Below, piece by piece: positions 18,139-27,987 of a stretch of DNA of 64,000 nucleotides. Within the stretch, counting starts at the first letter, position 1. Each line of letters opens with the position of its first letter. Origin of the DNA: Micropruina sonneratiae. GTDB taxonomy: Bacteria > Actinomycetota > Actinomycetes > Propionibacteriales > Propionibacteriaceae. The stretch is taken from contig NZ_JAPDHX010000003.1 in NCBI RefSeq assembly GCF_025972045.1, positions 1 through 64,000 on the forward strand, in the 5' to 3' direction. The notes under the pieces were generated by a model. That model saw only the letters and a program-made list of their open reading frames with translations. It was not told where the DNA came from and ran no database searches. A program made the translations under genes and the position numbers.

Positions 18139-20271
18139 CTAGTCAGGTTCACAGGCTCGCCAGAGGACTTGCCGCGCAGATGTTATCGCAGAGGCCTGCC
18201 GATCAGCAGAACGCGAAGCCAGGGTGTCGACCGCGAGTTTCGGTGGGAGCAGGTCGGAGAACTTCAGCCCGTCGACGGCTTGTTGGCTGATGACCGGAAC
18301 GGCGCCGCTCAGCTCTGGCCCGTACCTAGCCACGGCCACGTTCAGGGCGGCTTTCAGTTGATCCACCCTTACCTCGCCTCGCAGCGCAATCTGCAGGTTG
18401 TCGAACTGATCGCTGTCGCTGAGCAGTGCCGGGTCTGCCTCCGCCAGCACCGCGGCCAGGGTGGCGTTCGCCCGGCTTCCGGCCCACGTCCACCAGTTGG
18501 TGTACTTGTCGGTGCGCAGCACCACCGTCCGGTCACGGTCCACCCGATCCGCCCAGTCCTGGCGCAACTCGCCCAACTGGCGCTCCGCACGCTGGGTGAA
18601 ACCAACCCCTGCTGGCGCATCGCCGAGCAGCACTCTGCGCATGGCATCGGCCAACTCGAAGGACAGCGGAATCGGCTGCCCGGACCAGCGTGCTTTGCCG
18701 GAGGCGTCGGTCGGCTCGGCCCAGGCCCGGTGCCGGGACCAGTCGATGGACGTCACCTGCCAGGCCCGACCTGCCAGCAGCACCACCCGCGGACCCTGCA
18801 CCCGGGTCGCCAGCACCATCGGAGAGACCGTGCCGACCTCCTCGCGTCCGTGCAGGATCGTCACCTCAGGGCTGGAGGTGAACACGCTCATCAGTTCCAT
18901 GAAGTGCCGGCGGCCGTAACGACGCTCCGCCGCCGGGCCGATGAACAACATGCCGCTGTCGGCGTCCAGATGGCCGGAGGTCACCAACCAGTCCGCGATC
19001 TCCGCCAATCTCGACGGCTCCGCCAGGTCCACCCCGGTCAGCCACTCCGGCCAGGTGTTTCGGCCAATCCGGCCCTCCTGCAGCGCCAGCGCCAACACCT
19101 GTTGAGCGGCGATGTGGGCCGGCGTCGGTGGTGCCTTGATCGGCTCCACATAGCCTTCCGACCACAACAGGGCCAGCCCCGCCGCCTGCAGCAGTTGCTC
19201 GGCGTCGGTGGCCAGAAGCAGCATGTTGCGTACAGTTCCCGGACGACGCCCGGTCCGGCCCAGCCGTTGCAGCAGCGACGCCACCGTTCCCGGGGCGCCG
19301 ATCTGGATCACCCGGTCCAGGTCGCCCACATCGATGCCGAGTTCCAGGGTGGAGGTGGCGGTGATCACACAGTCACGGGCCTCGGCGAACGCAGCCTCCG
19401 ACCGCCTCCGCTGCGAAGCCGACAAGCTGGAGTGCGACACGTAAGTGTTCACGTCCAGTTCGCGCAGTCGAACGGCGAGCTGTTCGACCGCCCGCCGCGA
19501 GTCGGCGAACACCAGCCGCTTCTCACCGGTGTGTACCCGCGAGATGACTGTTCCGGCGTTGGCGACCGAGCCCACATAGTCGATCTGCATGTCCGTTGCG
19601 GTCGCGGACGACGCCGCCGGCGACACCACCGACGCAGGCCGGACGTACCGGTTCGATCCCTGCAGCCAGCCCAGCAACTCCTCGGGATTGCCCACCGTCG
19701 CCGACAGCCCGATCCGCTGCAGCGGCCTGCCGGCGATCCGCGACACCCGCTCTAGAACCGCCAGCAGGTGCCAGCCACGGTCGTCACCGGCGAAGGCGTG
19801 CACCTCGTCGACGATGACCGTGCGGACGTCGGCCAGCACCACATGCGGGTCGACCGTGGCCGACACCAGGATCGCCTCCAGCGACTCGGGCGTGGTCAGC
19901 AGAATGTCGTGCCGATCAAGAACCTGACGGCGCCGGTCACCAGCACCGGTGTCACCGTGCCGAACGCTGGCCCGCCGCCCCACCCACCGGGCGTAGCCGT
20001 CGATCCGCGGCTCCAGGTTGTTCAGCAGCGCCCGCAGCGGGCACACGTACAGCACGGACGTCCCCCGCCAGTCCTCAGCAGCCATCGCCGACAGCACGGG
20101 AAACACCGCAGCCTCGGTCTTGCCGCCCGCGGTCGGGGCGAGCAGCAGAGCGTCCTCCCCATTCAGCAGCGGATCGATGGCCGCCTCCTGCAGCGGACGC
20201 AACGCCCGCCAGCCGAGTTCGTTGACGATGTGATGCTGCACCGCCGGATGCAGGGCGTCGAAGCCGCCCAT
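18139..20271 (-). CDS. brxHI: BREX-2 DEAD/DEAH helicase BrxHI
   Basis: 710 residues, an Lhr-like SF2 helicase. Motif I is APTAGGKTE near residue 47, motif II is DEVH near 154, motif III is LSATVG, and motif VI lies in QRLGRTGRRP near 340. The C-terminal third is the extra domain typical of BREX-2 helicases. It is thought to act on DNA or methylation intermediates during phage exclusion; the exact step is not known. Its ATG overlaps the brxD stop by one base (TGATG), so translation is coupled. It is the last core gene of the operon. Confidence 0.9.
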   Translation of the reverse strand: MGGFDALHPAVQHHIVNELGWRALRPLQEAAIDPLLNGEDALLLAPTAGGKTEAAVFPVLSAMAAEDWRGTSVLYVCPLRALLNNLEPRIDGYARWVGRRASVRHGDTGAGDRRRQVLDRHDILLTTPESLEAILVSATVDPHVVLADVRTVIVDEVHAFAGDDRGWHLLAVLERVSRIAGRPLQRIGLSATVGNPEELLGWLQGSNRYVRPASVVSPAASSATATDMQIDYVGSVANAGTVISRVHTGEKRLVFADSRRAVEQLAVRLRELDVNTYVSHSSLSASQRRRSEAAFAEARDCVITATSTLELGIDVGDLDRVIQIGAPGTVASLLQRLGRTGRRPGTVRNMLLLATDAEQLLQAAGLALLWSEGYVEPIKAPPTPAHIAAQQVLALALQEGRIGRNTWPEWLTGVDLAEPSRLAEIADWLVTSGHLDADSGMLFIGPAAERRYGRRHFMELMSVFTSSPEVTILHGREEVGTVSPMVLATRVQGPRVVLLAGRAWQVTSIDWSRHRAWAEPTDASGKARWSGQPIPLSFELADAMRRVLLGDAPAGVGFTQRAERQLGELRQDWADRVDRDRTVVLRTDKYTNWWTWAGSRANATLAAVLAEADPALLSDSDQFDNLQIALRGEVRVDQLKAALNVAVARYGPELSGAVPVISQQAVDGLKFSDLLPPKLAVDTLASRSADRQASAITSARQVLWRACEPD

Positions 20272-21608
20272 CAGCCCTCCGGCAGGTCCAGGTCGATCGC
20301 ATCCAGGTCGGCACCACCATGCGCGGCATTGCGCTCCACATCGGTCAGTTCCGCATCGCCCACGGTCAGCGCGTAGTGGGTCCGCGGGTCGAAGTCGGCG
20401 AACTGGTCGACCCGGTCGAGGACGTCCCCGACCAGCTTCTTCAAATACACCCGGGGCGCCACCCCGATCCGTCCGCCCAGCGAGCCCGCCACCGCCGACG
20501 CGAGGTCGCTGAGGTAGGCATCGTCGACCACCGACCGCACCCGGTCGGCCTGTGCGCTGCCGTCGGCGTACAGGTCGCGCACCTTGACCCCCAGCGCGAC
20601 CAGGCTGTCGCGGTCGAAGCCGGGCAGCCGCACCTGCACCGCGCGCGGGTTATCGAACCGGGCATCAGTGGTGAAGTCGGTATGCACGCGCTGCGCCAAC
20701 GGCGGCAGCCGCTTCAGCCCGGACGGCCCCTCGAAGAACGCGGGCGTGCCGGTGATCAGCAGGTACAGGCCGGGGTAGCGGCCCGAATCCACCTCATCGA
20801 TCAGTTGCCGCAGCGCGTTCAGGGCCTTGTCGCGCACGTCGCCACGGACTCGCTGCAGCGTCTCCACCTCGTCCAGCACCACCAGCAGCCCGGGGTGTCC
20901 GGCGTCCTTCAGCACCGTCAGCAGGCCCTGCAGGAACGCCATCGCGCCGAAGTGGTCGAGGTCGCCGCGCAGCCCGGCAACGCGCTTCACGGACGCGGCA
21001 ACGTGCGGTTGCCCGCCGATCCAGGCCGCCAGGCCGTCCGCGACGGGCGCGTTGCCGGCCAGGGTGGCGGCCCGGTAGCCGCGCAGGGCCTGGGCGAAGG
21101 CAGGCGTCTTGCTGGTGACCCCGGCCAGACGCGCCTCCAGCAGCCGCTCGACGGCCACGGTCAGGTCATGGTCAGACCCGCCACCCAAGGCCGGCTTGGC
21201 GGCCAGTGCGTCCGCCTCGAGGGTGAACAGCCAACTGTCCAGCACCGCCCGGAACGCGCTCGGCGGCACGGTCGCGGTGCGCAGCGACTCGGTGATCCGC
21301 CGGTAGACCGTCTCCAACCGGTGCAGCGGCGTTTCGGTCTCGGAGATCTGCACCTCCGCCGTGGCCCAGCCCTGTCGTAGCGCACGCTCCGCGAGGTGCC
21401 GGGTGAAGAAGGTCTTGCCCGAGCCGTACTCGCCGCGCACCGCCTTGAACACCGCCGACCCGGACGATGCCGCGGACAGTTCCGCGTCCAAGGCCGGCTG
21501 GAACCGCTCCAGCCCGACCGCCAGAAGGTCCAACCCGTTGGCCGGGACTGTGCCGCGGCGCAGCGCGTCGATCACCTCCCGGCGCCGTCGCGGCGACACC
21601 GTGGTCAC
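20271..21608 (-). CDS. brxD: BREX-2 ATP-binding protein BrxD
   Basis: 445 residues with GTG start. This is an AAA+ ATPase: Walker A GEYGSGKTFF near residue 62 and Walker B LLVVLDEVE near 243, followed by LITGTPAFFEGP (sensor-like) and a C-terminal winged segment (GVAPRVYLKKLV). BrxD is the small ATPase found with BrxHI in BREX types 2 and 6. Its GTG lies inside the pglZ stop (GTGA, 4 nt overlap), and its own stop overlaps brxHI. A role in loading or regulating the helicase is inferred from co-occurrence. Confidence 0.9.
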   Translation of the reverse strand: MTTVSPRRRREVIDALRRGTVPANGLDLLAVGLERFQPALDAELSAASSGSAVFKAVRGEYGSGKTFFTRHLAERALRQGWATAEVQISETETPLHRLETVYRRITESLRTATVPPSAFRAVLDSWLFTLEADALAAKPALGGGSDHDLTVAVERLLEARLAGVTSKTPAFAQALRGYRAATLAGNAPVADGLAAWIGGQPHVAASVKRVAGLRGDLDHFGAMAFLQGLLTVLKDAGHPGLLVVLDEVETLQRVRGDVRDKALNALRQLIDEVDSGRYPGLYLLITGTPAFFEGPSGLKRLPPLAQRVHTDFTTDARFDNPRAVQVRLPGFDRDSLVALGVKVRDLYADGSAQADRVRSVVDDAYLSDLASAVAGSLGGRIGVAPRVYLKKLVGDVLDRVDQFADFDPRTHYALTVGDAELTDVERNAAHGGADLDAIDLDLPEG

Positions 21609-24280
21609 GCCCGCACTCCGTACTGCTCGGCGAGCAGGCCGACATCCAGGCTGACCGCCTGGGTCGCCGGATCGGTGGAGACCACTGGGTAGCCCTCGAC
21701 GTTCAGCAACTTGGTCACCTGGCTCATGGCGAAGCGCAGCCGGGCCACCGGTTCGCCGAGCTGCGCAGCAGCCCGGGCCGCGGACAGCCGCCGATCCGGC
21801 GCGCCGGCCAGCGCGTCGACCAGACCGGCCACGTCACGGTCGGTCACGGCGACCCGGCCCGCGAGGCTTTTCTGCGCCTGGTAGGTGGGGCTGCCGATCA
21901 GTGCGGCACCCAGCCCCGCCACCGCGGACGGCGCCGGCTCGGGCTCGGTGCTGAAGAGGTCGGGTTGCGGCGTTGCCGGGACGGGTTCGGGGATTGGCAC
22001 CGCCGACGCGGGAACCACGATCCCGGTCGCCTCCCACCAGTCCGGCTGGGCAACAGGTGCGGCGACCAGGCGGTGGTCGAGCGTGGACGGCGCGAGCAGC
22101 ACCACCGGCACCACCACCTCGGCGGGCGCCGCCCCACCGTGATACCCGGCCTTCAACGGGCCGTAGCGCAGCCGCTCGTTCACGGCGAGCACGGCGCGGT
22201 GTTCGGGGGTCAGCACCCGCGGCCCGCTGACCAGCACCTCGTCGTCGGCCACCGCATCGGCGGCGGCCCGGTAGCGGCCGCCGAGTCCGGCGCCGCGCTG
22301 GGTGCCGCGGCGCCGCTCGACGACGTGGCCGTGGTCGGAGGTGAGCACGATCAGCCGTCCGGCGGACCGGGCGGCCCGCAGCAGCGGGGCCAGATGCTTG
22401 ACGGTGTCGGCGGTCCAGTCGGTGCCGCCGGGGTCGGTGCGATCGAGGGCATCGTCAATGGTGTTCAGCACGCAGCCGACCAGCCGGTACCGGTCGGTGT
22501 CGCCGATCGCCAGTCGCACCTCGTCGGCGACGGCGAAGCCGCCCCGCCCGGTGTCCAGGCCCCGCTTGTGGAACAGCGGCGCATCGCCCAGGCCGTGGGC
22601 GCGGGCGAACTCGGTGAAGTTGCGGCGCTCCACATCCTGCTGCCCGCGGGCCAGCCGCCCGCTGAGCAGCGAGGCGCGGCTCATCTCGGTCACGCTTGGC
22701 AGCACGGAAATCACGGGGGTGCGACGGGTGGCTCCCGGCACCAGGCACTCGACCAGGCCGTAGTCCAGCTTCTCGACCGCGTCGGCGATGATCTCGGTGG
22801 CCACCCCGGCGCTCATGCCGTCCAGCACCAGCAGCAGGGTGGGGTGGCTCCGGGTGAGGGGCAGGACGATATCGGGCAACACCTGCTCGATGGGCAACAC
22901 CCCGGCCAGTGCCTCCGCCCCGCCCTCGCGGGCAAGGGCCGCCGCGAACGCCAGGTCGTGCGCGTCGCGGCGCGCCTGCACCCGCTGCAGCACCTGTTCC
23001 AGGGCGCCGGCCAGTACGGGGTCGTCCACGCCCGCCTCGGCGTCGTTGACGGCCGAGTCCACCCAGGCATCGGTGTCCAGGTGCGCCGCCGCGCTCGCGG
23101 CCAGGCCACGGTCGTGCGGTTCGTCGGGGGTGCGCAGCCACCGGGCCAGCCGGACGCCGGCCAGCGCGGGCGCCACCCGGGGATCCTCATCGGCCAGCCG
23201 ATGGTCGTCGACCCGGAGCCAGGCCGCCTCCAGCGCCCCCGGATCGTCGCGACGGAGTTGTTCGGCAAGCGCGCGCAGCCGCAGGGTGAGGCCCGCCCGC
23301 AGCACGGAGGATGTCTCGGCCAGGGCGTCAGCGCCGGCCTCACCGAGGAGGTCATCGGCGCGGGCCAGCAGCCGGTGCGCGTCCGCCACGGTCGCCCGGC
23401 CGTCCAGCAGGCCCGAGACGGTGACGACGGCCAGTCGGCCGGTCGCAGCCAGGGCGGTGCGGGGCACGTCGCCCCAGCGGTGCTGCAGCCGTGCCAGGGC
23501 GACCTCGGCCTCCTGGGTGCGCCGGGAGCCGAGCAGGCAGTCCAGGACGATCCCGAGCGGCACCAGGTCGGTGGGTGCGCCGGTGCGCAGCAGGGCGGCG
23601 ACGAACGGCCCGGCCTCACCCGCGGCGTCTGCGATCCAGGCCAGGGTGGCGTCGACGGTCTGCTCGCCGGCCCGGCCACGCAGCCGCGCCACCATGCCGG
23701 GCAAGCCGGGGTTGGTGGACCACTGCAACACCGCGATCAGGTCCAGCGGCCCGGTGCCGACGCCAAGCTCGGCCCGGGCCAGGCAACCCAAGGCGTGATC
23801 GCGGGTCAGCACCCCGGCCGGCGCCGGTGGCCAGCCGTCGGCAGGGGCGAGTTCCAGCAGGCCGGATGCCACCTCGCGGGCATGCGCCAGCCGCAGCAGC
23901 CGGGCGTCGATGGTCTGTGCGCTGAACCGCTGCTGCACCGCCTGCCAGGGGTCGGCGTGCCGCAGCCGCTGCCAGGTGAACCGGGCCAGCAGGCCAGGGC
24001 CGAGGTCGTCCTCGCTGCGGTCGGTGACCACCACCAGCCAGCCGTCCCGCATCGCGCCGCGCACCGCTTCGCGGACGGCCAGCGCGGAGCCGGCTGGCAC
24101 GATCCGCACCGGCTGGTCACGGTGCGTGAACGACACCTCCGGGGTCGCGCCCGGCCGGGAGCGCAAACCCAGCACGCCGTGGGTGTATCGGCCGGCCCGG
24201 GCCTGGTCGATCAGCACCCGGGCCATCGCCGGCGTCACTGGCGCGCTGGGAACGACGTCGGCACTCACTCGGTGCGCCAT
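21605..24280 (-). CDS. pglZ: BREX-2 phosphatase-fold protein PglZ
   Basis: 891 residues. The C-terminal half carries the PglZ alkaline-phosphatase-like fold: LLVLDGMSAG near residue 488, ISVLPSVTEMSRASLLSG, and the metal-ligand segment LTSDHGHVV near 650. The N-terminal half is helical and variable. PglZ is the signature protein shared by all BREX types and is required for defence. The ATG at 24280 overlaps pglY by 16 nt. An in-frame GTG at 24268 would give the 4-nt GTGA overlap seen at most other junctions, so either start is possible. Confidence 0.93.
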   Translation of the reverse strand: MAHRVSADVVPSAPVTPAMARVLIDQARAGRYTHGVLGLRSRPGATPEVSFTHRDQPVRIVPAGSALAVREAVRGAMRDGWLVVVTDRSEDDLGPGLLARFTWQRLRHADPWQAVQQRFSAQTIDARLLRLAHAREVASGLLELAPADGWPPAPAGVLTRDHALGCLARAELGVGTGPLDLIAVLQWSTNPGLPGMVARLRGRAGEQTVDATLAWIADAAGEAGPFVAALLRTGAPTDLVPLGIVLDCLLGSRRTQEAEVALARLQHRWGDVPRTALAATGRLAVVTVSGLLDGRATVADAHRLLARADDLLGEAGADALAETSSVLRAGLTLRLRALAEQLRRDDPGALEAAWLRVDDHRLADEDPRVAPALAGVRLARWLRTPDEPHDRGLAASAAAHLDTDAWVDSAVNDAEAGVDDPVLAGALEQVLQRVQARRDAHDLAFAAALAREGGAEALAGVLPIEQVLPDIVLPLTRSHPTLLLVLDGMSAGVATEIIADAVEKLDYGLVECLVPGATRRTPVISVLPSVTEMSRASLLSGRLARGQQDVERRNFTEFARAHGLGDAPLFHKRGLDTGRGGFAVADEVRLAIGDTDRYRLVGCVLNTIDDALDRTDPGGTDWTADTVKHLAPLLRAARSAGRLIVLTSDHGHVVERRRGTQRGAGLGGRYRAAADAVADDEVLVSGPRVLTPEHRAVLAVNERLRYGPLKAGYHGGAAPAEVVVPVVLLAPSTLDHRLVAAPVAQPDWWEATGIVVPASAVPIPEPVPATPQPDLFSTEPEPAPSAVAGLGAALIGSPTYQAQKSLAGRVAVTDRDVAGLVDALAGAPDRRLSAARAAAQLGEPVARLRFAMSQVTKLLNVEGYPVVSTDPATQAVSLDVGLLAEQYGVRA

Positions 24281-27200
24281 TCCACGATGATGTCGTCATC
24301 CGGGTGCTCGGCGACGAACCGATTCAGGTCCGCGACGACCGCTTCGGCGCCCTGGCCGCGCCGGATGCGCCGCGTCCCGCCGGGCCTGCGCGGTGGCACC
24401 GGGTCCGGCGAGGGAGGGGTGGGTCCGGGCGGCGGCGTCGGCTCGGCGAGCCAGGCGAACAGGTCGTCCTCGGCCCGCTTCAACGCGGGCGCCACCGGGG
24501 TGACGAACTCGTCGTCGAGCACCGCACCACGCAACCGGCCCAGAATCCGCGACGCTTCGTCGGCGCGCGGCCCCTGCTGCCGCGACGCGGTCAGCAGTGG
24601 GTCGAGACGGTTCCACGAGAAGCCGGTGAGCTGGCCAGCCACGGTGGCCGCTGAGGCTAGGGAGCGGCCCACCCGCGACGGTTCAGCGAAGTGGGCAGCC
24701 GCCAGCCGCTGGATCAGCCGTAGCCCGTTCAGTCCGCGCAGCGCTTCGCACAGCTCTGCCCCCTGCCGCGCGGTCTGCAGCCGGCCCGTCTCGGGGGAGG
24801 CGGTCAGGGCCAGTCTGGTGCGGGCGAGCTCGACAGCGCTGACGAGCCGATGGGCCGGATCGCTGAGTTTCAGCGCTTCCTCCCGTAGCTTGTCAGCCAG
24901 GTTGGCCACTTCGGCCGGGGTCACGTAGACCGAGGCGGTCAGTCCGAACACCACCCCGGCCAGGTGGGTGGCCGCGGTCCAGGTGGCGCCATCGGGCATG
25001 GCCTGCACCCGCAACTCCATCTCGTTGCGCAGCGTGCCCGGCTTGGGGGTGGGAATGGGGGCGCCGTGGGCGAACCAGGCCCGGCGGCGCAAGGCCGCCC
25101 ACGCCAGGATCACCAGGTCGCCGACGCTCTCGGCGAGGCCCTTGGCGGGCTCCATGGCGTTGATCCAGCCGCGCACCTCGCTGACGGTGACCGGGTCGTT
25201 CTCGTCGCCGCCGCGAGCGCCGAGCCGGCGTTCGAACTCCGGGCCCCACGCGCTGAAGTAGTCGTCGCCCATCAAGAAGTGGGTTTCGGCGGCCTTGCCG
25301 ACCCCGAGCGGGTTCGCGATCCGGCGGACCGTGGCGGCGTCGGGGCCCAGCGGTACCCGGTTCTCCTTGTCGGCCAGGGCCTGCTCGACCGCGGTGTAGG
25401 TGGCCTGCAACTCCCGGACCCGCACCTCGACGTCGCTCGGTTCGAATCGGGGGTGGCCGGGAAAGGTGGCGCTGAAGGCGTCGGCGACCAGCCGGACGAA
25501 CGCCTGCTTCAGGGTGCCTCCGGCCGGCGGTCGCGGGGTGAAGCTCGGCGTCAGCGACGAGTACACCTCGGGGTGAGCGGCGTCCATCACCACGTCGTCG
25601 CCGCCGGTGGGCGACTCGACGTCGTAGGCGACCTGGATGGCCCGCTGCACGGTGTGCAGCAGCGCGTCGCGCTGAGACTGCAGGATCGCCCGGGCCTGCA
25701 CCCGTCCGGTCTCGGACAGGTGGTCGGCGTAGTTGGCGTAGCGTTCCCCGGTGCCGTCGAACAGGTAGTTGAGGATCACCAGCCGGCTCACATCGCGCAG
25801 CCGGGCCTCGCTGAAAAACCGCGGCAGCCAGACGATCGTCCGCTCGTTCCAGTTGTGTGCCCGAAAGCCGTCGATCCGGCTGAAGTCCTCGGAGGTGGAA
25901 TGGCCGGGTTCGTCGAACGGGTGGTCGATGACGAACCGCCAGGTGCCGGGCCTGGCCCGGAAGTGGTCGTCGGTCAGCCAGCCGGCGTCGCGGACATTGC
26001 CGAACACCAGGTCGACCTCACGCCATGAGCCGCGCCAGATCAGCCGGTGGGTGTAGGCGCCGAGCATGTCCTGGTCGCCCAGGCGCTCCACCCCGAACGC
26101 GTCGGCGACCAGCCGTTTGATCAGGTCGCGGCGGCGGCCGTCGTTGTCCTCGCCCCTGGCCCGCTCGACCACGCTCTCGTAGTCGACGTCGGAGAGCTGC
26201 ACGGACACCAGCGGGTTGCGGCCGGTCGCCTCCACCCTGATCTCCGGCACCTGCGCCGCCCACAGCCGTAGCTTCGACATCACCACCGCCGCCTCACCGC
26301 CCGGGAGGGGGGAGCGGATCGAGCCGTGGTTGAGCGCGGCCAGCCGGCCCGCGGTGAGCGCCTTGAGCGCGGGCACGTTGGGCGCCACCGCGCTGAGCAG
26401 CAGCGTTTTGGCCAGCCGCAGTTCGCTGCTCAGGGTGGGCGGCAGGGACGCCTCATCGTCCAGGTCTGCGGCGCTGACGCCGCTCTCTTTGAGGATCATC
26501 GGCTGTAGCCGCTCCCGGAACAGCGTGTGCGCCGCCCGGAACAGCGCCGCGGACGCCTCGTCCAGCGGTTGGTCGCCGGCCCCGCCGGTGACCAGGTAGT
26601 CGAACGCGTCGCCGACGGGGATCACGTCGTCGATGGTCAGGGTGTCGCGGCGGTCCACCAGCATCTGCTGCATCACCTTGAGCGCGGTGCGTTCCCGCTG
26701 CATCACCCCGGCCAGCGACCGCAGGGTGGACACCAGCGCCGGGCTGAACGGGTAGGTGAGCCGGAACTGGGCGGCGTCGGCGCCGCGGTGCCGGTCGTCG
26801 GTGTTGACGCCGTCGAGCAGCACGTCCCACGACTCGGCCCGCCGGTCGAGGCGTTCGAAGGCGCGGTCGATCTCGGCTTTCGCCTCCGCGTTGCGTGGGG
26901 TGAGCAGGCGCTTGTTGGCCACGTAGGGCAGGTTGTCGTCGCCGAGCCGGATCTCGCGGAAGCGGCCCTCCTGGTACCGGAACGCCTGGTCGAGCGCCTG
27001 CTGCTCGGCGCCGCTGGCACCGGAGTCGGCCAGCCAGCGGCGCAGGTCCATCTGCCGGGCGATGAACGAGATCAGCGGGACGGGCCGGCCGCCCTGGCCG
27101 CCCTCGACCAGCTTGGTGATCTTCTGGGTTTCGGCCCCGAAGAAGGCGCGGTCACGGATCCGGAACGCCAGCCACAGCACCAGTTCGTCCAGGAACAGCA

Positions 27201-27987
27201 CCACCGCGTCGTAGCCCAGGGACTGGGCGTGGGTGGAGATCGCCGTCAGCCCCTCGTCGAGCCCGACGTAGGCGGCGTGCCGAGTGTAGGCGGTGAAGTA
27301 GCGCTGTTGCAGGGCGTTGACCAGTTCGGCGCGGCGCGGGTCGTCCAGGGCGGCCGCCTGGGCGCTGGCATAGGTGTCCGCGGTCCAGGTGCCGCCGCCA
27401 CCCAGCACCGCGCCCCACACGTCAGCCTCGCCGGAGCCCTCGTTGAGTCCGGCGAAGAAGGCGTCGTCGCCCATCCGCGCGCGCAGCGCGTCGGCGTCCT
27501 CCAGCAGCCGGGCGGTCTGGTGCAGCAGTGGCAGCGGCGCATCGGGGTGCAGCTGCCGCACCTGGCGCAGGTAGCCGTCGAACAGGGCCTGCTCCAGTGA
27601 GGTGGCGCCGAGCAGGTGGAAGGTGAGCGGCAGTACGCGGCGGCCCTGCAACTCCGGGTCGTGCCGGGCCACGGTCTCGGCCAGTTCGGGAATGGCGCGG
27701 GCCGGCGGGTACTGCTCCAGCAGCGCATACAGCACGGCCATGAAGTGGCTCTTGCCGGAGCCGAACGAGCCGGTCAGGAAGGCGCCCTTGCTGGTGTTGG
27801 AGCCGATCGCGTCCGCCACCACCGCCAGGGCGGTGTCGAAGGCGCGGGACAGTTCGGACGTGACTACGTACTCGTCGATGGTGCGGGCCAGGTGGGCCTC
27901 ATCGACGCTCTCGGTGAGCCGCAGCACGTAGTCGGCGGTCGAGGTGGTCTCCGGAATGGTGAAGATGTCCCGCAGCAGGGCGCTCAT
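24265..27987 (-). CDS. pglY: BREX-2 large ATPase PglY
   Basis: 1,240 residues starting [16 protein letters not shown]. Walker A is GSFGSGKSHF near residue 77 and Walker B is VVLFLDELV near 264, both intact; this is the BrxC/PglY-type AAA+ protein (DUF499-like region). A proline-rich linker (PTPPPGPTPPSPDP) precedes the C-terminal tail. In BREX-2, PglY is needed for phage exclusion and its P-loop matters in Streptomyces. The frame extends far upstream over pglX, but the ATG forms an ATGA overlap with the pglX stop, which fixes this start. Confidence 0.93.
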   Translation of the reverse strand: MSALLRDIFTIPETTSTADYVLRLTESVDEAHLARTIDEYVVTSELSRAFDTALAVVADAIGSNTSKGAFLTGSFGSGKSHFMAVLYALLEQYPPARAIPELAETVARHDPELQGRRVLPLTFHLLGATSLEQALFDGYLRQVRQLHPDAPLPLLHQTARLLEDADALRARMGDDAFFAGLNEGSGEADVWGAVLGGGGTWTADTYASAQAAALDDPRRAELVNALQQRYFTAYTRHAAYVGLDEGLTAISTHAQSLGYDAVVLFLDELVLWLAFRIRDRAFFGAETQKITKLVEGGQGGRPVPLISFIARQMDLRRWLADSGASGAEQQALDQAFRYQEGRFREIRLGDDNLPYVANKRLLTPRNAEAKAEIDRAFERLDRRAESWDVLLDGVNTDDRHRGADAAQFRLTYPFSPALVSTLRSLAGVMQRERTALKVMQQMLVDRRDTLTIDDVIPVGDAFDYLVTGGAGDQPLDEASAALFRAAHTLFRERLQPMILKESGVSAADLDDEASLPPTLSSELRLAKTLLLSAVAPNVPALKALTAGRLAALNHGSIRSPLPGGEAAVVMSKLRLWAAQVPEIRVEATGRNPLVSVQLSDVDYESVVERARGEDNDGRRRDLIKRLVADAFGVERLGDQDMLGAYTHRLIWRGSWREVDLVFGNVRDAGWLTDDHFRARPGTWRFVIDHPFDEPGHSTSEDFSRIDGFRAHNWNERTIVWLPRFFSEARLRDVSRLVILNYLFDGTGERYANYADHLSETGRVQARAILQSQRDALLHTVQRAIQVAYDVESPTGGDDVVMDAAHPEVYSSLTPSFTPRPPAGGTLKQAFVRLVADAFSATFPGHPRFEPSDVEVRVRELQATYTAVEQALADKENRVPLGPDAATVRRIANPLGVGKAAETHFLMGDDYFSAWGPEFERRLGARGGDENDPVTVSEVRGWINAMEPAKGLAESVGDLVILAWAALRRRAWFAHGAPIPTPKPGTLRNEMELRVQAMPDGATWTAATHLAGVVFGLTASVYVTPAEVANLADKLREEALKLSDPAHRLVSAVELARTRLALTASPETGRLQTARQGAELCEALRGLNGLRLIQRLAAAHFAEPSRVGRSLASAATVAGQLTGFSWNRLDPLLTASRQQGPRADEASRILGRLRGAVLDDEFVTPVAPALKRAEDDLFAWLAEPTPPPGPTPPSPDPVPPRRPGGTRRIRRGQGAEAVVADLNRFVAEHPDDDIIVEWRTE

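Noticed and set aside
21467-24928. A 1,153-codon plus-strand open frame opposite pglZ and pglY
   Set aside because: It is the antisense shadow of two well-recognised BREX genes in high-GC DNA. Its product is Gln/Arg/Gly-rich with no domain.
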